A stretch of DNA of 64,000 nt from Phymorhynchus buccinoides (GCA_017654935.2 CM065697.1:47671064-47735063), one strand, 5' to 3'. Positions 9,918 to 21,598 are shown, numbered from the stretch's first letter. Numbers and translations: made by a program. Notes: a model not told the origin generated them from the sequence alone.

Positions 9918-10223
9918 TATATGCCGGCTGTGGGTTTAATGGCTGTGGTCTAACTGCAGGTTAAAGGCCCCATAACTTATTAGCCACAAGGTCACCAATT
10001 TAATACTTGCTGTGTCTAGGACTACTGTTGAAAGGCAGAGTCCAGCTGTGGCCTTCTGTCTTGTACACCCCCCCCCCCCTTCCCCAAACAGTAAATCAAG
10101 AAAATGTTTACACCTGGATGAAGTGATGAAATGGGAGTAAAGTATCTTTCCCAAGGACACAACACAGAACCAAACAGGATCTGAATATCCAATCTGACGT
10201 GGGCTCAAACTGCTCGGCTATGG
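9918..10223 (-). mobile_element. tRNA-derived SINE
   Basis: On the minus strand the element starts with CCATAGCCGAGCAGTTTGAG followed by CCCAC, resembling a tRNA 3' half with a B-box-like TTTGAGCCC. It continues with TTGTGTCCTTGGGAAAGATA and CATCCAGGTGTAAACA. The 'TGTGTCCTTGGGCAAGG ... CCAGGTGTAAA' order is common in invertebrate SINE bodies. A poly-G patch (10066-10080, C on the plus strand) interrupts it. Its 3' half recurs at 7586-7730. Confidence 0.6.
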
Positions 10224-10877
10224 TACCTTCTTTTAATTGTCAAGGCTTTAGAACAACCACCCCCACCCCACCCCTCCCACGCTGTAAATGTTACACAAAA
10301 AGACGGATTTTGTTTGCTATATTTCTTTACTGTATTATCAATCAAATTGTGGGGCGCGGGGGTCTCAGTCTGGGGAAGGAGTGTCACAAAAGTATTCTGA
10401 ATAAATATGGTAGGCTTGTTGATGATGTTTAATGTACAGATTACTCTTAAGCTGATCTCAAAACCAAAATGAGAAAACAGGCATGGGTGAAATTAATCCA
10501 CTTTCAGTGTACACATAATTCTGTAAAGGCTGAATTTAGATATTGGCCTAATTTTCAGCTCTCTCTCTCCCTCCCTCTCTCTCCCTCCCCTCCCCCCTCC
10601 CTCTCCCCCCCCTCCCTCCCTCCCTCTTAATTAGTACACTGGGTAAATGATGAAAGAAAGGGAAAAGAAACAAAAGCATAACAACGTGGGAATACTAAGT
10701 AAAGGAGAATAAACAAATTCATAGACATATTCATGAACAACCAATCAAACAAATAGATACAGAAGAAGAAGGGGAAAAAAGAAGTACAAATTATGATAAT
10801 TATGACAAGTACGACAAGTACGGGCAAGATTATGTTAGTTAATTAGATACCCTCTCCCTCCCCCCCTCCCTCCCTCC

Positions 10878-10879
<2 letters not shown>
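10224..10879. other. no gene recognised; CT-rich patches
   Basis: Poly-pyrimidine stretches at about 10559-10626 and 10851-10879 separate AT-rich unique DNA. No protein-like frame. Confidence 0.5.

Positions 10880-10952
<73 letters not shown>
10880..10952. repeat. (GT)n microsatellite
   Basis: Pure GT run of about 36 units. Confidence 0.95.
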
Positions 10953-10957
<5 letters not shown>

Positions 10958-11147
10958 CCTCCACCACCACCATTTTTTTAAAATTTGTTTTCATACTTAT
11001 TTTCTCTTTTCTGTTTTCTTATTTTAACCTTTTCTTTTTCTTTGTATTGTTTCATTAGCGTTATCTTGTTGACCTTATATTGACATCACGTTTCACTTTT
11101 CTAGCTTTTAAATAGTTATTAGATATTGAAAAATAGCTTTGACCATA

Positions 11148-11290
11148 TTGTACGGACTGTAAGGTGATACTTTTCCCCAGACCGAGGCCCCCGAGCCTTA
11201 TAATGTGAATAATATAGTTACAGGGTCTGAATTTTGTGCTAAATGTGGGGGGTACGTCTTATAATCAGGTGCGCTTAATAGTCCGTAAAA
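11148..11290. mobile_element. MITE-like element, 143 bp
   Basis: Left end TTGTACGGACTGTAAGGTG and the reverse complement of the right end, TTTTACGGACTATTAAGCG, form imperfect terminal inverted repeats. TA flanks both sides (11146-11147, 11291-11292). Size, lack of coding capacity and TA flanks fit a miniature element mobilised by a Tc1/mariner- or pogo-type transposase. Confidence 0.45.
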
Positions 11291-11857
11291 TAGTCATTAT
11301 TTTTTCTAGGAAATGAGCGACCCATTTTCTTCCAGAATCTCTAACTTGTTGATTGCTTTGTGTTGATTGAGCGATTATGAAAAAAAAGTCTGAAATCTAT
11401 GTGTGCTTATAGGCTACATTTTGTTTCTCATTCTATGTATTCAAATGTTTGACTGGCTGCTCTATGGTCATAGTGGTAGCGTGCTATTGCAGTACTACTT
11501 GGCATGCTTGTTGACACCCAAAGTCAAAGAGAGAAAAAGTTTCATCAAAGTAAAAGGGAGAAAAAGGAACAATTATATGAAGATGTGTTACATCATCATG
11601 TTTTAAAAACGAAGACAAACTAGTACAGAAATTTTTAAAAAATGGAAAGTAATTGCACTGAGTTCGTGTTGGTATTGTTATTCTTTACACTGGTTAGGAA
11701 AAACAAAAAAATAATAAGATGCTGTTCTCTCCTAAAAAATATTTGATCTGATCTGTATTAGTGAAAACAAAGTAAGCACGCCAAAGTTATGAGATTTTGC
11801 TCTATGTAAGTAAAATAATATTTTCATTCCCTTTGAAGGGCCCATGAAGATGAGGCA
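11291..11857. other. AT-rich DNA, no gene recognised
   Basis: Only short frames, no repeats seen. Confidence 0.5.
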
Positions 11858-11877
11858 AATGAGAGAGAAAGAGAGAG

Positions 11878-11959
<82 letters not shown>
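11858..11959. repeat. (GA)n microsatellite
   Basis: GA run, slightly interrupted at the start. Confidence 0.95.
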
Positions 11960-11964
<5 letters not shown>

Positions 11965-12497
11965 GGGCGAAGTTTTTATTATAGGCCTTAGGCCATCTTA
12001 ATTGGACGTGTGGATATAAACATGTTTCAAAGAGAAAATCATATCAAAATTGGAAGAAAACATTTCGTTATAAATACATCATCAACTAGCCTTAGCTTAA
12101 AATGATTTTTTGTTTAAATGAAATTATGCACCACCTCATGTTTGGCTGAAGGCATTAATTAATAACCATAATTTGGACAATGAGGGACATGTGTAATATT
12201 TGGGTTTGTGCCTTTTCCATGTACGTCTCTATTGCTTGAATAATCATCTTGATGCATTAGTTCACTTTGGGTTTTTTATTTTTCTGTTTACATGCTTTCT
12301 TGATTTCAGATGTCTGGTTTCATTTTTATTTTATGAGCATATCATGACAAAAGCTGTGTTGGCTGATTTCTTTATACTCACTAAATATTTTGATTTGACC
12401 CCCCCAAAATGTCTCAATATATGTATGGAGGGTGGGGCCGGGGATGTCGCGTTACTGCCTCCTATGACCAGTGTTCAGTGTCTACGGTTTGTTTTCA

Positions 12498-12640
12498 GTC
12501 TTCAGTGACGAGTCCCGCTTCACCACAACATATTCACCCGCCTTCCCCTGACTCCCCAAGAACAGCACCGGCCGCTAGACATGAAGACAACAGACAGCCG
12601 GACGGACATCTCAGCGCCAGAAACACTGTGGAGAAGAGGT
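12498..12640 (+). other. candidate internal exon
   Basis: An acceptor-like TTTGTTTTCAG ends at 12493 or shortly after, and a donor-like GAGAAGAG/GTAGGT has GT at 12641-12642. Between them one frame is open and reads SSVTSPASPQHIHPPSPDSP and on to NTVEKR, a low-complexity Pro/Ser segment. In another frame the start reads FSDESRFTT, the transposase motif around the first catalytic Asp of Tc1 elements, so the piece could be a transposon scrap. Coding status is unproven. Confidence 0.2.
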
Positions 12641-12673
12641 AGGTGGCCCTTTGGAGGGGAAACCATCTTGTTG

Positions 12674-12944
12674 CTACTCTTTGAATTGCGTCATGCTGTT
12701 TACAGCCCTGTCAACAACTGAGGCCATCACAGGGCTGTCACTGCTCTTTGAATTGCGTCATGCTGTTTACAGCCCTGTCAACAATTGAGGCCATCACAGG
12801 GCTGTCACTGCTCTTTTAATTGCGTCATGCTGTTTACAGCCCTGTCAACAACTGAGGCCATCACAGGGCTGTCACTGCTCTTTTAATTGCGTCATGCTGT
12901 TTACAGCCCTGTCAGCAACTGAGGCCATCACAGGGCTGTCATTG
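12674..12944. repeat. 67-bp minisatellite, 4 units
   Basis: Units at 12684, 12751, 12818 and 12885 (AATTGCGTCATGCTGTTTAC). Each contains AGCCCTGTCAACAACTGAGG and ends in ACAGGGCT, so every unit can fold on AGCCCTGT/ACAGGGCT. The sequence is a variant of the SINE-like core at 2529-2614. Confidence 0.9.
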
Positions 12945-13861
12945 CTCGGACGACTTGATGTTAGTTGAAACACGTCTTCGGCTGAAACGTTTTCGATCAT
13001 TAAAACTCTGATCAGATGGAAAATGATCAAGTAGTTTGGCTTATGTTTTGCTTCTCATCGGTAAATAAAAGACAAGCAAAACTGGTTTGTGGGTTTTTTT
13101 GTGTAAAAAGAGTTATGAATGAGAAAGGCGGACATGCAATATTTGCGGAAATAGAATTCTTGTACCTTTTTGTTTTAAACCTACCCGTTTCTAGGCAGGT
13201 GTTCGACAGATAGACCTTCCTGCATAGTATAAATTAGCGGTTTAAGTACCCGCTTCGTGCATACCCAGTTAAGGGGAAGGATGATTGGGCTGGAGATAGG
13301 GTAGAAGAAGTCATTATCGTCAATCTATATGCATTGCTGACGGTACATGTTGAGTTGCTTCCCATTTATCTGTATCTGATTATCTGAAAATATGTTTTAA
13401 TTATCTTGATTATTTGGATTTGCAGTATGCTCATAGAACGCCTCTGGCATAGAAGGTTCTCTACTGCGTAACAACGCGTGATCAAAGAACCAACCCCACA
13501 TAAGCTGACCATCCAATAAGTAATAAAATATCATTATGCCATACTATCAAAGGCATGCGAACAAAATAGGCATGCTTACATCATCAGCTTTTGCAAGGAC
13601 AAAAATCGTAACAACAAATAAAAGTTCCAGAAAACATGCACAATAATATGAGCGAGTTTCCATGTCTGTAGCCTTCCTTTGACATTGTTCCGTCATTAGA
13701 TAATAGTTTCCCTCCAGGTATTGCAGGAGCAGCCAAAATGTGGGGGGAAACACATTCCAGTCTGCCCAGGGTTTTTTATCTCCATGATTGTGTATGTGCA
13801 TGGGTTTCTGGTTATTTACATATCAGCTTAATATATTAAGTTGATTAATCAATTTATGTTC
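12945..13861. other. no gene recognised
   Basis: AT-rich unique DNA. An acceptor-like TACTATTTATGTTTCAG ends at 13878, just before the 107-bp array. Confidence 0.45.
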
Positions 13862-13878
13862 TACTATTTATGTTTCAG

Positions 13879-14610
13879 CTAGCCCTACCCAATTCCAGAA
13901 GGGAGAATACCACCCAGACTGAGGCCTTTGCTGGAATCACACCACCCACAATGTCCCTAAGGAACTACCCCCAGCCACGGACCACACAACGTCAACACCT
14001 TGCCCTTCGTCTCTCCAACGTCACATTGGCTCCATCATCAGACAGCACACCACCACAATGTCCCCAAGGAACTACCCCCAGCCACGGACCACACAACGTC
14101 AACACCTTGCCCTTCGTCTCTCCAACGTCACATTGGCTCCATCATCAGACATCACACCACCACAATGTCCCTAAGAAACTACCCCCAGCCACGGACCACA
14201 CAACGTCAACACCTTGCCCTTCGTCTCTATCTCCAACGTCACATTGGCTCCATCATCAGACATCACACCATCACAATGTCTCTAAGAAACTACCCCCAGC
14301 CACGGACCACACAACGTCAACACCTTGCCCTTCGTCTCTCCAACGTCACATTGGCTCCATCATCAGACATCACACCACCACAATGTCCCCAAGGAACTAC
14401 CCCCAGCCACGGACCACACAACGTCAACACCTTGCCCTTCGTCTCTCCAACGTCACATTGGCTCCATCATCAGACATCACACCACCACAATGTCCCTAAG
14501 AAACTACCCCCAGCCACGGACCACACAACGTCAACACCTTGCCCTTCGTCTCTATCTCCAACGTCACCTTGGCTCCATCATCAGACATCGCACACTTCGT
14601 CTACAACAAC
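13879..14610. repeat. 107-bp minisatellite, 6 units
   Basis: Units begin with ATGTCCC(T/C)AAG at about 13951, 14058, 14165, 14276, 14383 and 14490. Two carry a 4-6-bp expansion of TCTCTATCTCC. As 107 is not divisible by three, successive units are read in different frames, producing three overlapping frames of up to 209 codons. These could be coding only if translated through the array; I do not believe so. Confidence 0.9.
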
Positions 14611-15034
14611 CTGATCTTCATTGAAGAGTCTCCAGCTAAGTAACAGGGGAGCAACAATTTATGCAGCTGATTTTATTGACTGCTTAACAACTATAACTGG
14701 TTAAATTCAGTTTTCATTAGCTTTATCAGCCTATTTCGCTCTAGATCTGGGGCACATTGTATAGCTTTTGCTCAAGGCATGTTCACACTGCATGTGTTAG
14801 GCAGTTCCAGCCAGAACATGCAGCTCATTATTGCCAGAAAATAGATTTAACTGGCAAATATGTCGATTTTACGGTCTTAAAACTCAATGTCAAAAGCATG
14901 TTCACAGTTCATATGTCAGTCACTTTTATACTCATAATATGCAGCTCAACATTTCAAGAGCAGATTTCCAAATCTCCATGGAAAAGCGTGAAGAGAGGTC
15001 TGTGTGTGAAGGGGGGGGGTGATATCTTTTAACA
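14611..15034. other. no gene recognised
   Basis: Unique DNA between the 107-bp array and the duplicated segment; G-run at 15011-15019. Confidence 0.5.
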
Positions 15035-15186
15035 CCTTCAGAATGACCAATTGGCTTTTTGTCTATAGTTGTCCATGGGAAAAAGGAGGGGGGGGGGGGT
15101 CTATCTCATCTTCACTAACACCTTCAGGATAACTAGACTTTTTGTTATACTTCAGCTATCCATAGAAAGAAAAAAAAAGTGTGTGT

Positions 15187-15250
<64 letters not shown>
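15187..15250. repeat. poly-G tract, 64 bp
   Basis: Sixty-four consecutive G. The homologous site in copy B (17761-17780) has 20. Strong quadruplex potential, and a likely sequencing or assembly weak point. Confidence 0.95.
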
Positions 15251-15857
15251 CTCTTCAGCAACACATTTGGGGTTTACATTTTTTTTAGTTGGGCGTCTTG
15301 GAAAACAAGAGGGGTGGGGTGGGGATGGGGGGCATAACAATGTATTGTCTTAGGTAGTGACATAAGCACTGGGTATTGTCAATGTCAAACATAGATCATG
15401 TGGTTTGTGCCCGAAGGGGTCTGTCAATCATAAAAGGGGTCCGTTTGGAAACAAAATGGCCATTTCTCGTCAGAACATTCAGCTGAGCTCACCCAGAAAA
15501 GGTTGCCCAACCAAAGAATAAAAAATATTTATTTTTTCTTATTAGAACGTTCACATCTTTTTTATGGTAAATCTGTTGTTCGAATTAGTCTAGAAGTTTT
15601 GCTGTTAATATAAATAGGGCATGTGCCGCGTGCCGGCGACCTTGAATTTCACCGAGTTGCATAAAAAAGGTCAGCGTAACTCGGGCAGAATCAGCACGGG
15701 AATAACTAGTAGTCTAGAATAGAGAACGAACACTCGTGGCAAATGCCTTATTGAAGATACGAATGAAGTCACTAAAGACTACTAAAGTCCTTCCCTAAGT
15801 ACGACCACCATTACTGGGGAATCAACAACTGGGACCTTCATGATTTTTATATTTCGG

Positions 15858-15917
15858 CCACCCATCCTTAATATTAAGATCATAGCCCCGTCGACAGCAA
15901 AGGCCCACCCATCCTTA
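15858..15917 (-). mobile_element. 34-bp SINE-tail insertion with 13-bp target duplication
   Basis: CCACCCATCCTTA occurs at 15858-15870 and 15905-15917, around an insert holding TAGCCCCGTCGACAGCAAAGG. This fits a severely 5'-truncated copy of the element at 2529-2614. The same structure is in copy B. Confidence 0.65.
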
Positions 15918-16299
15918 TACACCAAGGTGGAAATTGCTGCTGTAGAACATGCCTGGTTTTACATTATTAAAGGGGGGGGGGGTCACCCATTCCCACACAA
16001 CAAAGTGGGAATGTCCCCTGACCGGACAGCCACATGGACACAGCAGGCCAGTTGGCAATGAGAGCGCAGTAAAACCATTGTTTCTTGTTAGGGCCTTCAT
16101 CGTCATCCTAGTGTAGAGACACAGAGATGGAGTGGAGAGCAAATCTGTTGCCCGAATATATTTTCACTCTGAAGTTTTGCTGTCTCATAAAAGTTGAAAA
16201 TGGTACATGAATTTACTAAGGGCGTGACCAAATAAAGTATGGGCACCATTATATAGGAAATGCCTATGGACTCAAAAACTAGGACATCCCTGGTTTCAA

Positions 16300-17056
16300 G
16301 TGAAAAAAATAGGCCACCTGCTATTCCTCCTGAGAAAACTCGGTATAATGTGCATCTCGGCAAACAGCAGGACTTCAAATATTACGGAAATACGAGTGGT
16401 AGGTCTGATGACTGGACGTAGGCCTATTTTTGACTTACAGACACAAGAAAATTCGCCAACGGCCCTCCCTGTGCGATTCCACATGGCCCAAACTGAAATA
16501 TGCATGTCAACTACCTCGAGCCTTCAACAATACTTTGTTCGCCAACATTCAGTTGACTCCGATACCAGCTGGTATAAGGCAAAATTGGAAGTGGACAGAA
16601 TCACCAGCTTCACTTGCCATGATCCCAACGCATCCCTTCTTAGGAACAGACCCGCAAGACCGGGGACCGTCTGGACCTGGGCTTCCCGGAATGTCTCGGG
16701 GAAGCCTTTTCAGTGGCAGCAGGAGCAGCAGTTCAAGGCAGAGCGGGCTCTGCACGTACACCTGGGTCGACGAGAGGCGAGGGTCTCCTGCCTTTGGCTG
16801 TGGTTCACGCAGTTCATCGGACATTTCATCCATCTGTTCAATAGGGAGCATGTTGGATGTCGGCGCCACAGATAGCTCCAACATGAGCAGTGTGACTGTT
16901 GGACAGATAAGCGCAGATCGTTCTAGTTCCAACCCCAGTTTTTTCAATGACAGTAGCTTCGCTTTTGATGTTAGCACCACAGATAGCTCCAACATGAGCA
17001 GTGTGACTCTTGGACAGATAAGCCCAGATCGTTCTAGTTCCAACCCCGTGTTTTGA
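16300..17056 (+). other. possible coding remnant, unrecognised
   Basis: Two overlapping plus frames are open here. One (about 16430-17056) becomes Ser-rich: GLPGMSRGSLFSGSRSSSSR, then repeated TDSSNMSSVTxGQISxDRSS within 37-residue units encoded by 111-bp repeats. After the second unit one base is lost and a TGA follows, so later units are out of frame. No family is recognised. The frame could be a decayed gene fragment or chance; the absence of stops over about 600 bp is the only argument for coding. Confidence 0.2.
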
Positions 17057-17370
17057 ATGACAATAGCTTCGCTTTTGATGTTAGCACCACAGATAGCTCC
17101 AACATGAGCAGTGCGACTCTTGGACAGATAAGCCCAGATCGTTCTAGTTCCAACCCCGTGTTTTGAATGACAATAGCTTCGCTTTTGATGTTAGCACCAC
17201 CATGAGCATTGTGACTATTAGACAGATAAACTCAGATCGTTCTAGTTCCAACCCCAGTTTTATTCAATAACAGTAGCTTCGCTTTTGATGTTGGCACCAC
17301 AGATAGCTTCAACATGAGCATTGTGACTGTTGGATAGATACGCTCAGATCGTTCTGGTTCCAAACCCATT
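16858..17370. repeat. about 110-bp minisatellite, 5 units
   Basis: Units share ACAGATAGCTCCAACATGAG, GACAGATAAGC and GATCGTTCTAGTTCCAACCC at about 16868, 16979, 17089, 17200 (shorter) and 17299. Confidence 0.9.
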
Positions 17371-17603
17371 TTTTCAACGACGGTAACATATTCGCAGGCT
17401 TGGGGTGGGGCGGCCAGTGACATAACTTTGGTGGCAACTACAGAGACGACCTCAATCAGCTCTTACTTCTGAAGGGAGTGGTCAGTGTGTGTGACTTCAG
17501 TGTCACTACTGTCTCTGGAATTGGAACCGAGTTGCGCGAGTTGTGTAGATACCTAGCTACAAGTATGACGTAAGGGGTACACAGACCCTAGCCGCAAATA
17601 TAA
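17371..17603. other. no gene recognised
   Basis: Unique DNA between the minisatellite and copy B. The 3' end resembles the 35-bp 'GGGGTCCACAGACCCTAG' repeats at 19.65 kb. Confidence 0.5.
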
Positions 17604-19340
17604 CCTTCAGAATGACGAAGTGGCTTTTTGTCTATAGTTGTCCATGGGAAAAAATAAGGGGGGGGGGGGGTCTATCCCATCTTCGCTAACACCTTCAGGA
17701 TAACTAGACTTTTTTATACTTCAGCTATCCATAGAAGAAGAAAAAAATGTATGTGTGTGTGGGGGGGGGGGGGGGGGGGGAGGGGTGTATCTTCAACAAC
17801 ACATTTGGGGTTTACATTTTTTTTAGTTGGGCATCTTGGAAAACAAGAGGGGTGGGGTGGGGATGGGGGGCATACAAATGTATTGTCTTAGGTAGTGACA
17901 TAAGCACTGGGTATTGTCAATGTCAAACATAGATCATGTGGTTTGTGCCCGAAGGGGTCTGTCAATCATAAAAGGGGTCCGTTTGGAAACAAAATGGCCA
18001 TTTCTCGTCAGAACATTCAGCTGAGCTCACTCAGAAAAGGTTGCCCAACCTAAGAATAAAAAATATTTATTTTTTCTTATTAGAACGTTCACATATTTTT
18101 TATGGTAAATCTGTTGTCTGAATTAGTCTAGAAGTTTTGCTGTTGATATAAATAGGGCATGTGCTGCGTGCCGGCGACCTTTAATTTCACCGAGTTGAAT
18201 AAAAAAGGTCAGCGTAACTCGGGCAGAATGAGCGCGGGAATAACTAGTAGTCTAGAATAGAGAACGAACACTCGTGGCAAATGCCTTATAGAAGATACGA
18301 ATGAAGTCACTAAAGACTACTAAAGTCCTTCCCTAAGTACGGCCACCATTACTGGGGAATCAACAACTGGGACCTTCATGATTTTTATATTTCGGCCACC
18401 CATCCTTAAGATTAAGATTATAGCCCCGTCGACAGCAAAGGCCCACCCATCCTTATACACCAAGGTGGAAATTGCTGCTGTAGAACATGCCTGGTTTTAC
18501 ATTATTAAAGGGGGGGGGGGCACCCATTCCTACACAACAAAGTGGGAATGTCCCCTGACCGGACAGCCACATGGACACAGCAGGCCAGTTGGCAATGAGA
18601 GCGCAGTAAAACCATTGTTTCTTGTTAGGGCTTTCATCGTCATCCTAGTGTAGACACACACAGAGATGGAGTGGAGAGCAAATCTGTTGCCCGAATATAT
18701 TTTCACTCTGAAGTTTTGCTGTCTCATAAAAGTTGAAAATGGTACATGAATTTACTAAGGACGTGACCAAATACTTAAAGTATGGGCACCATTATATAGG
18801 AAATGCCTATGGACTCAAAAACTAGGACATCCCTGGTTTCAAGTGAACAAAATAGGCCACCTGCTATTCCTCCTGAGAAAACTCGGTATAATGTGCATCT
18901 CGGCAAAAAGCAGGGCTTCAAATATTACGGAAATACCAGTGGTAGGTCTGATGACTCTGGACGTAGGCCTATTTATGACTTACAGACACAAGAAAATTCG
19001 CCAACGGCCCTCCCTGTGCGATTCCACATGGCCCAAACTGAAATATGCATGTCAACTACCTCGAGCCTTCAACAATACTTTGTTCACCAACATTCAGTTG
19101 ACTCCGATACCAGCTGGTATAAGGCAAAATTGGAAGTGGACAGAATCACCAGCTTCACTTGCCATGATCCCAACGCATCCCTTCTTAGGAACAGACCCGC
19201 AAGACCGGGGACCGTCTGGACCTGGGCTTCCCGGAATGTCTCGGGGAAGCCTTTTCAGTGGCAGCAGGAGCAGCAGTTCAAGGCAGAGCGGGCTCTGCAC
19301 GTACACCTGGGTCGACGAGAGGCGAGGGTCTCCTCCCTTT
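17604..19340. repeat. duplicated segment, copy B (1.74 kb)
   Basis: Second copy of 15035-16797. It has a shorter poly-G (17761-17780) and ends before the 110-bp repeats, so those repeats lie between the two copies. Confidence 0.92.
18396..18455 (-). mobile_element. 34-bp SINE-tail insertion, copy B
   Basis: CCACCCATCCTTA at 18396-18408 and 18443-18455 flanks the same insert as at 15871-15904, so the insertion predates the duplication. Confidence 0.65.
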
Positions 19341-19645
19341 GACAATGTTGAAGTGCTAGCTATCGTAAAACCTACAAGGAGGCCACAGGCCTACGAAACG
19401 AGGGGAGAGGCAGGGAGAGTTATACAGAGAAGTGAAGCATCGGAATAAAGTCACTGGAAAAAGCTACTTCAACGAAGAAGGATATGAAGGGGAATTTTAT
19501 GTTTGTTTTGTGAGTGTGTGAAGGGGGGGGGGGAGGAAGCGTCATCCCAGAAAGAAACAAGAAAACAGAACGGAAAGACCTACGTCATGTATGACGTCAT
19601 GCAGAACAGGAGGGTTGACTTTTTTTGGACAACATCCGCAGATAT
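19341..19645. other. no gene recognised
   Basis: Unique DNA after copy B; short G-run at 19523-19532. Confidence 0.5.
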
Positions 19646-19815
19646 GACATTGGGGGTCCATAGACTCTAGCTACAGACATGACATTAGGGGTCCATAGAC
19701 CCTAGCTACATATGACATTAGGGGTCCACAAACTTTAGCTACAATTAGGACTGTATGGGTCCACAGACCCTAGGTACAAATGACATTAAGGGTCCGGTGA
19801 CCCTAGCTATAGATA
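19646..19815. repeat. degenerate 35-bp repeats
   Basis: Five diverged units built on TGACATTAGGGGTCCA and GACCCTAGCTACA. Confidence 0.7.
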
Positions 19816-19839
19816 TAACGTTCAGGCCATCAATGAGTC

Positions 19840-20482
19840 TGTATGAACAAGCAGAGGCCACGAAGCCTACATACGAAGGGATAGGCATTTACAGTTGTAC
19901 AAAAAGTCAGGAGGCCTACAATTTGAGGGTATAAGCAGTGCGAGCTTCACAATGCCTATAAAAAGGCCACAAGGCTTACCATACGAGGGAATAGGCAGTG
20001 CGAATTGTACAGTGCCTACTAAAGGTCACGAGGTCTACCATAGGAGGGAATAGACAGTGCCAGTTGCACAATGGTTACTAAAGGTCACGAGGTCTACCAT
20101 AGGAGGGAATAGACAGTGCGAGTTGCACAATGGCTACTAACGGTCACGAGGTCTACCATAGGAGGGAATAGACAGTGCTAGTTGCACAATGGCTACTAAA
20201 GGTCACGAGGTCTACCATAGGAGGGAATAGACAGTGCGAGTTGCACAATAGCTACTAAAGGTCACGAGGTCTACCATACGAGGGAATAGACAGTGAGTGT
20301 TGCACAATGCCTACTAAAGGTCACGAGGCCTACCATACGTGGGAATAGACAGTGCGGGTTGTACAATGCCTACTAAAGGTCACGAGGCCTACCATACGTG
20401 GGAATAGACAGTGCGAATTACACAATGCCTACTAAAGGTCACGAGGCCTACCATACGTGGGAATAGACAGTGCGGGTTGTAC
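19840..20482. repeat. 59-bp minisatellite, about 10 units
   Basis: Unit contains GGAATAGACAGTGCGAGTTG, CACAATGGCTACTAAAGGTC and ACGAGGTCTACCATA. Outer units are more diverged than central ones. Confidence 0.9.
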
Positions 20483-20640
20483 ATTGTCGCCAAGCATAGA
20501 AATGTTATGGGACAAAGTTACTTCAATGACACCATCCCAGAAAAAAGCAAATGAACTAAGTTCCGTCAACGACCGAGAAAAGGAAAAAGCCCAAGGTGGG
20601 GCATAACTCACGGAGGTCATTATCAAGAAGTAAAACAATC

Positions 20641-21318
20641 CCTCTTAGAAATGGGCCATATCTCACGATGGTCGTTTGTCAAGATGTAATAAGAATCCTC
20701 TTAGAAATGGGCCATATCTCACGATGGTCGTTTGTCAAGATGTAATAGGAATCCTCTTAGAAATGGGCCATATCTCACGATGGTCGTTTGTCAAGATGTA
20801 ATAAGAATCCTCTTAGAAATGGGCCATATCTCACGATGGTCGTTTGTCAAGATGTAATAGGAATCCTCTTAGAAATGGGCCATATCTCACGATGGTCGTT
20901 TGTCAAGATGTAATAAGAATCCTCTTAGAAATGGGCCATATCTCACGATGGTCGTTTGTCAAGATGTAATAGGAATCCTCTTAGAAATGGGCCATATCTC
21001 ACGATGGTCGTTTGTCAAGATGTAATAGGAATCCTCTTAGAAATGGGCCATATCTCACGATGGTCGTTTGTCAAGATGTAATAGGAATCCTCTTAGAAAT
21101 GGGCCATATCTCACGATGGTCGTTTGTCAAGATGTAATAGGAATCCTCTTAGAAATGGGCCATATCTCACGATGGTCGTTTGTCAAGATGTAATAGGAAT
21201 CCTCTTAGAAATGGGCCATATCTCACGATGGTCGTTTGTCAAGATGTAAAAACATTCCTCTTAGAAATGGGCCATATCTAACGGTGGTGATTTGTTAAGA
21301 TGTAAATACATTCCTCTA
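20641..21318. repeat. 56-bp minisatellite, 12 units
   Basis: Unit contains ATGGGCCATATCTCACGATG, GTCGTTTGTCAAGATGTAAT and AATCCTCTTAGAA. Alternate units differ by AATAAGAAT and AATAGGAAT in the first half, so a two-unit period was amplified. Confidence 0.95.
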
Positions 21319-21598
21319 AAAGAGGAACAGTGAAAAGAAATACCCAGTGTCCAGTGTCAGGTTATCATCAATAAAGGAACAGACCATTGAGACTGATTGA
21401 GGATTGAGACGTAAACAGTGGGGCAGTTAAAGTACATCTTTGCCGATCCACGTACTTTTTATGTTTACCTGTTACCATTGATGTTGAGATGAATAAAACA
21501 CAAAAACTCAATTTGTTATTATGGTGGCTTTGTTCTTCCCTGTCGCTTTCCTTTTCCCTTCCCTCCTCTCTTTGTCTCTGCATACTTCTGTTTATGTT

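Larger units (their letters stand above)
15035..16797. repeat. duplicated segment, copy A (1.76 kb)
   Basis: Almost colinear with 17604-19340 at an offset near 2540 bp, with scattered substitutions and small indels. It starts at CCTTCAGAATGAC and ends at GGCGAGGGTCTCCT. It contains the poly-G tract, a 34-bp insertion with target duplications, and possible coding-like sequence near its end. Confidence 0.92.

Noticed and set aside
13870..14624. Thr/Pro/His-rich protein of about 209 residues
   Set aside because: Same array translated in three frames; the unit is not a multiple of three.
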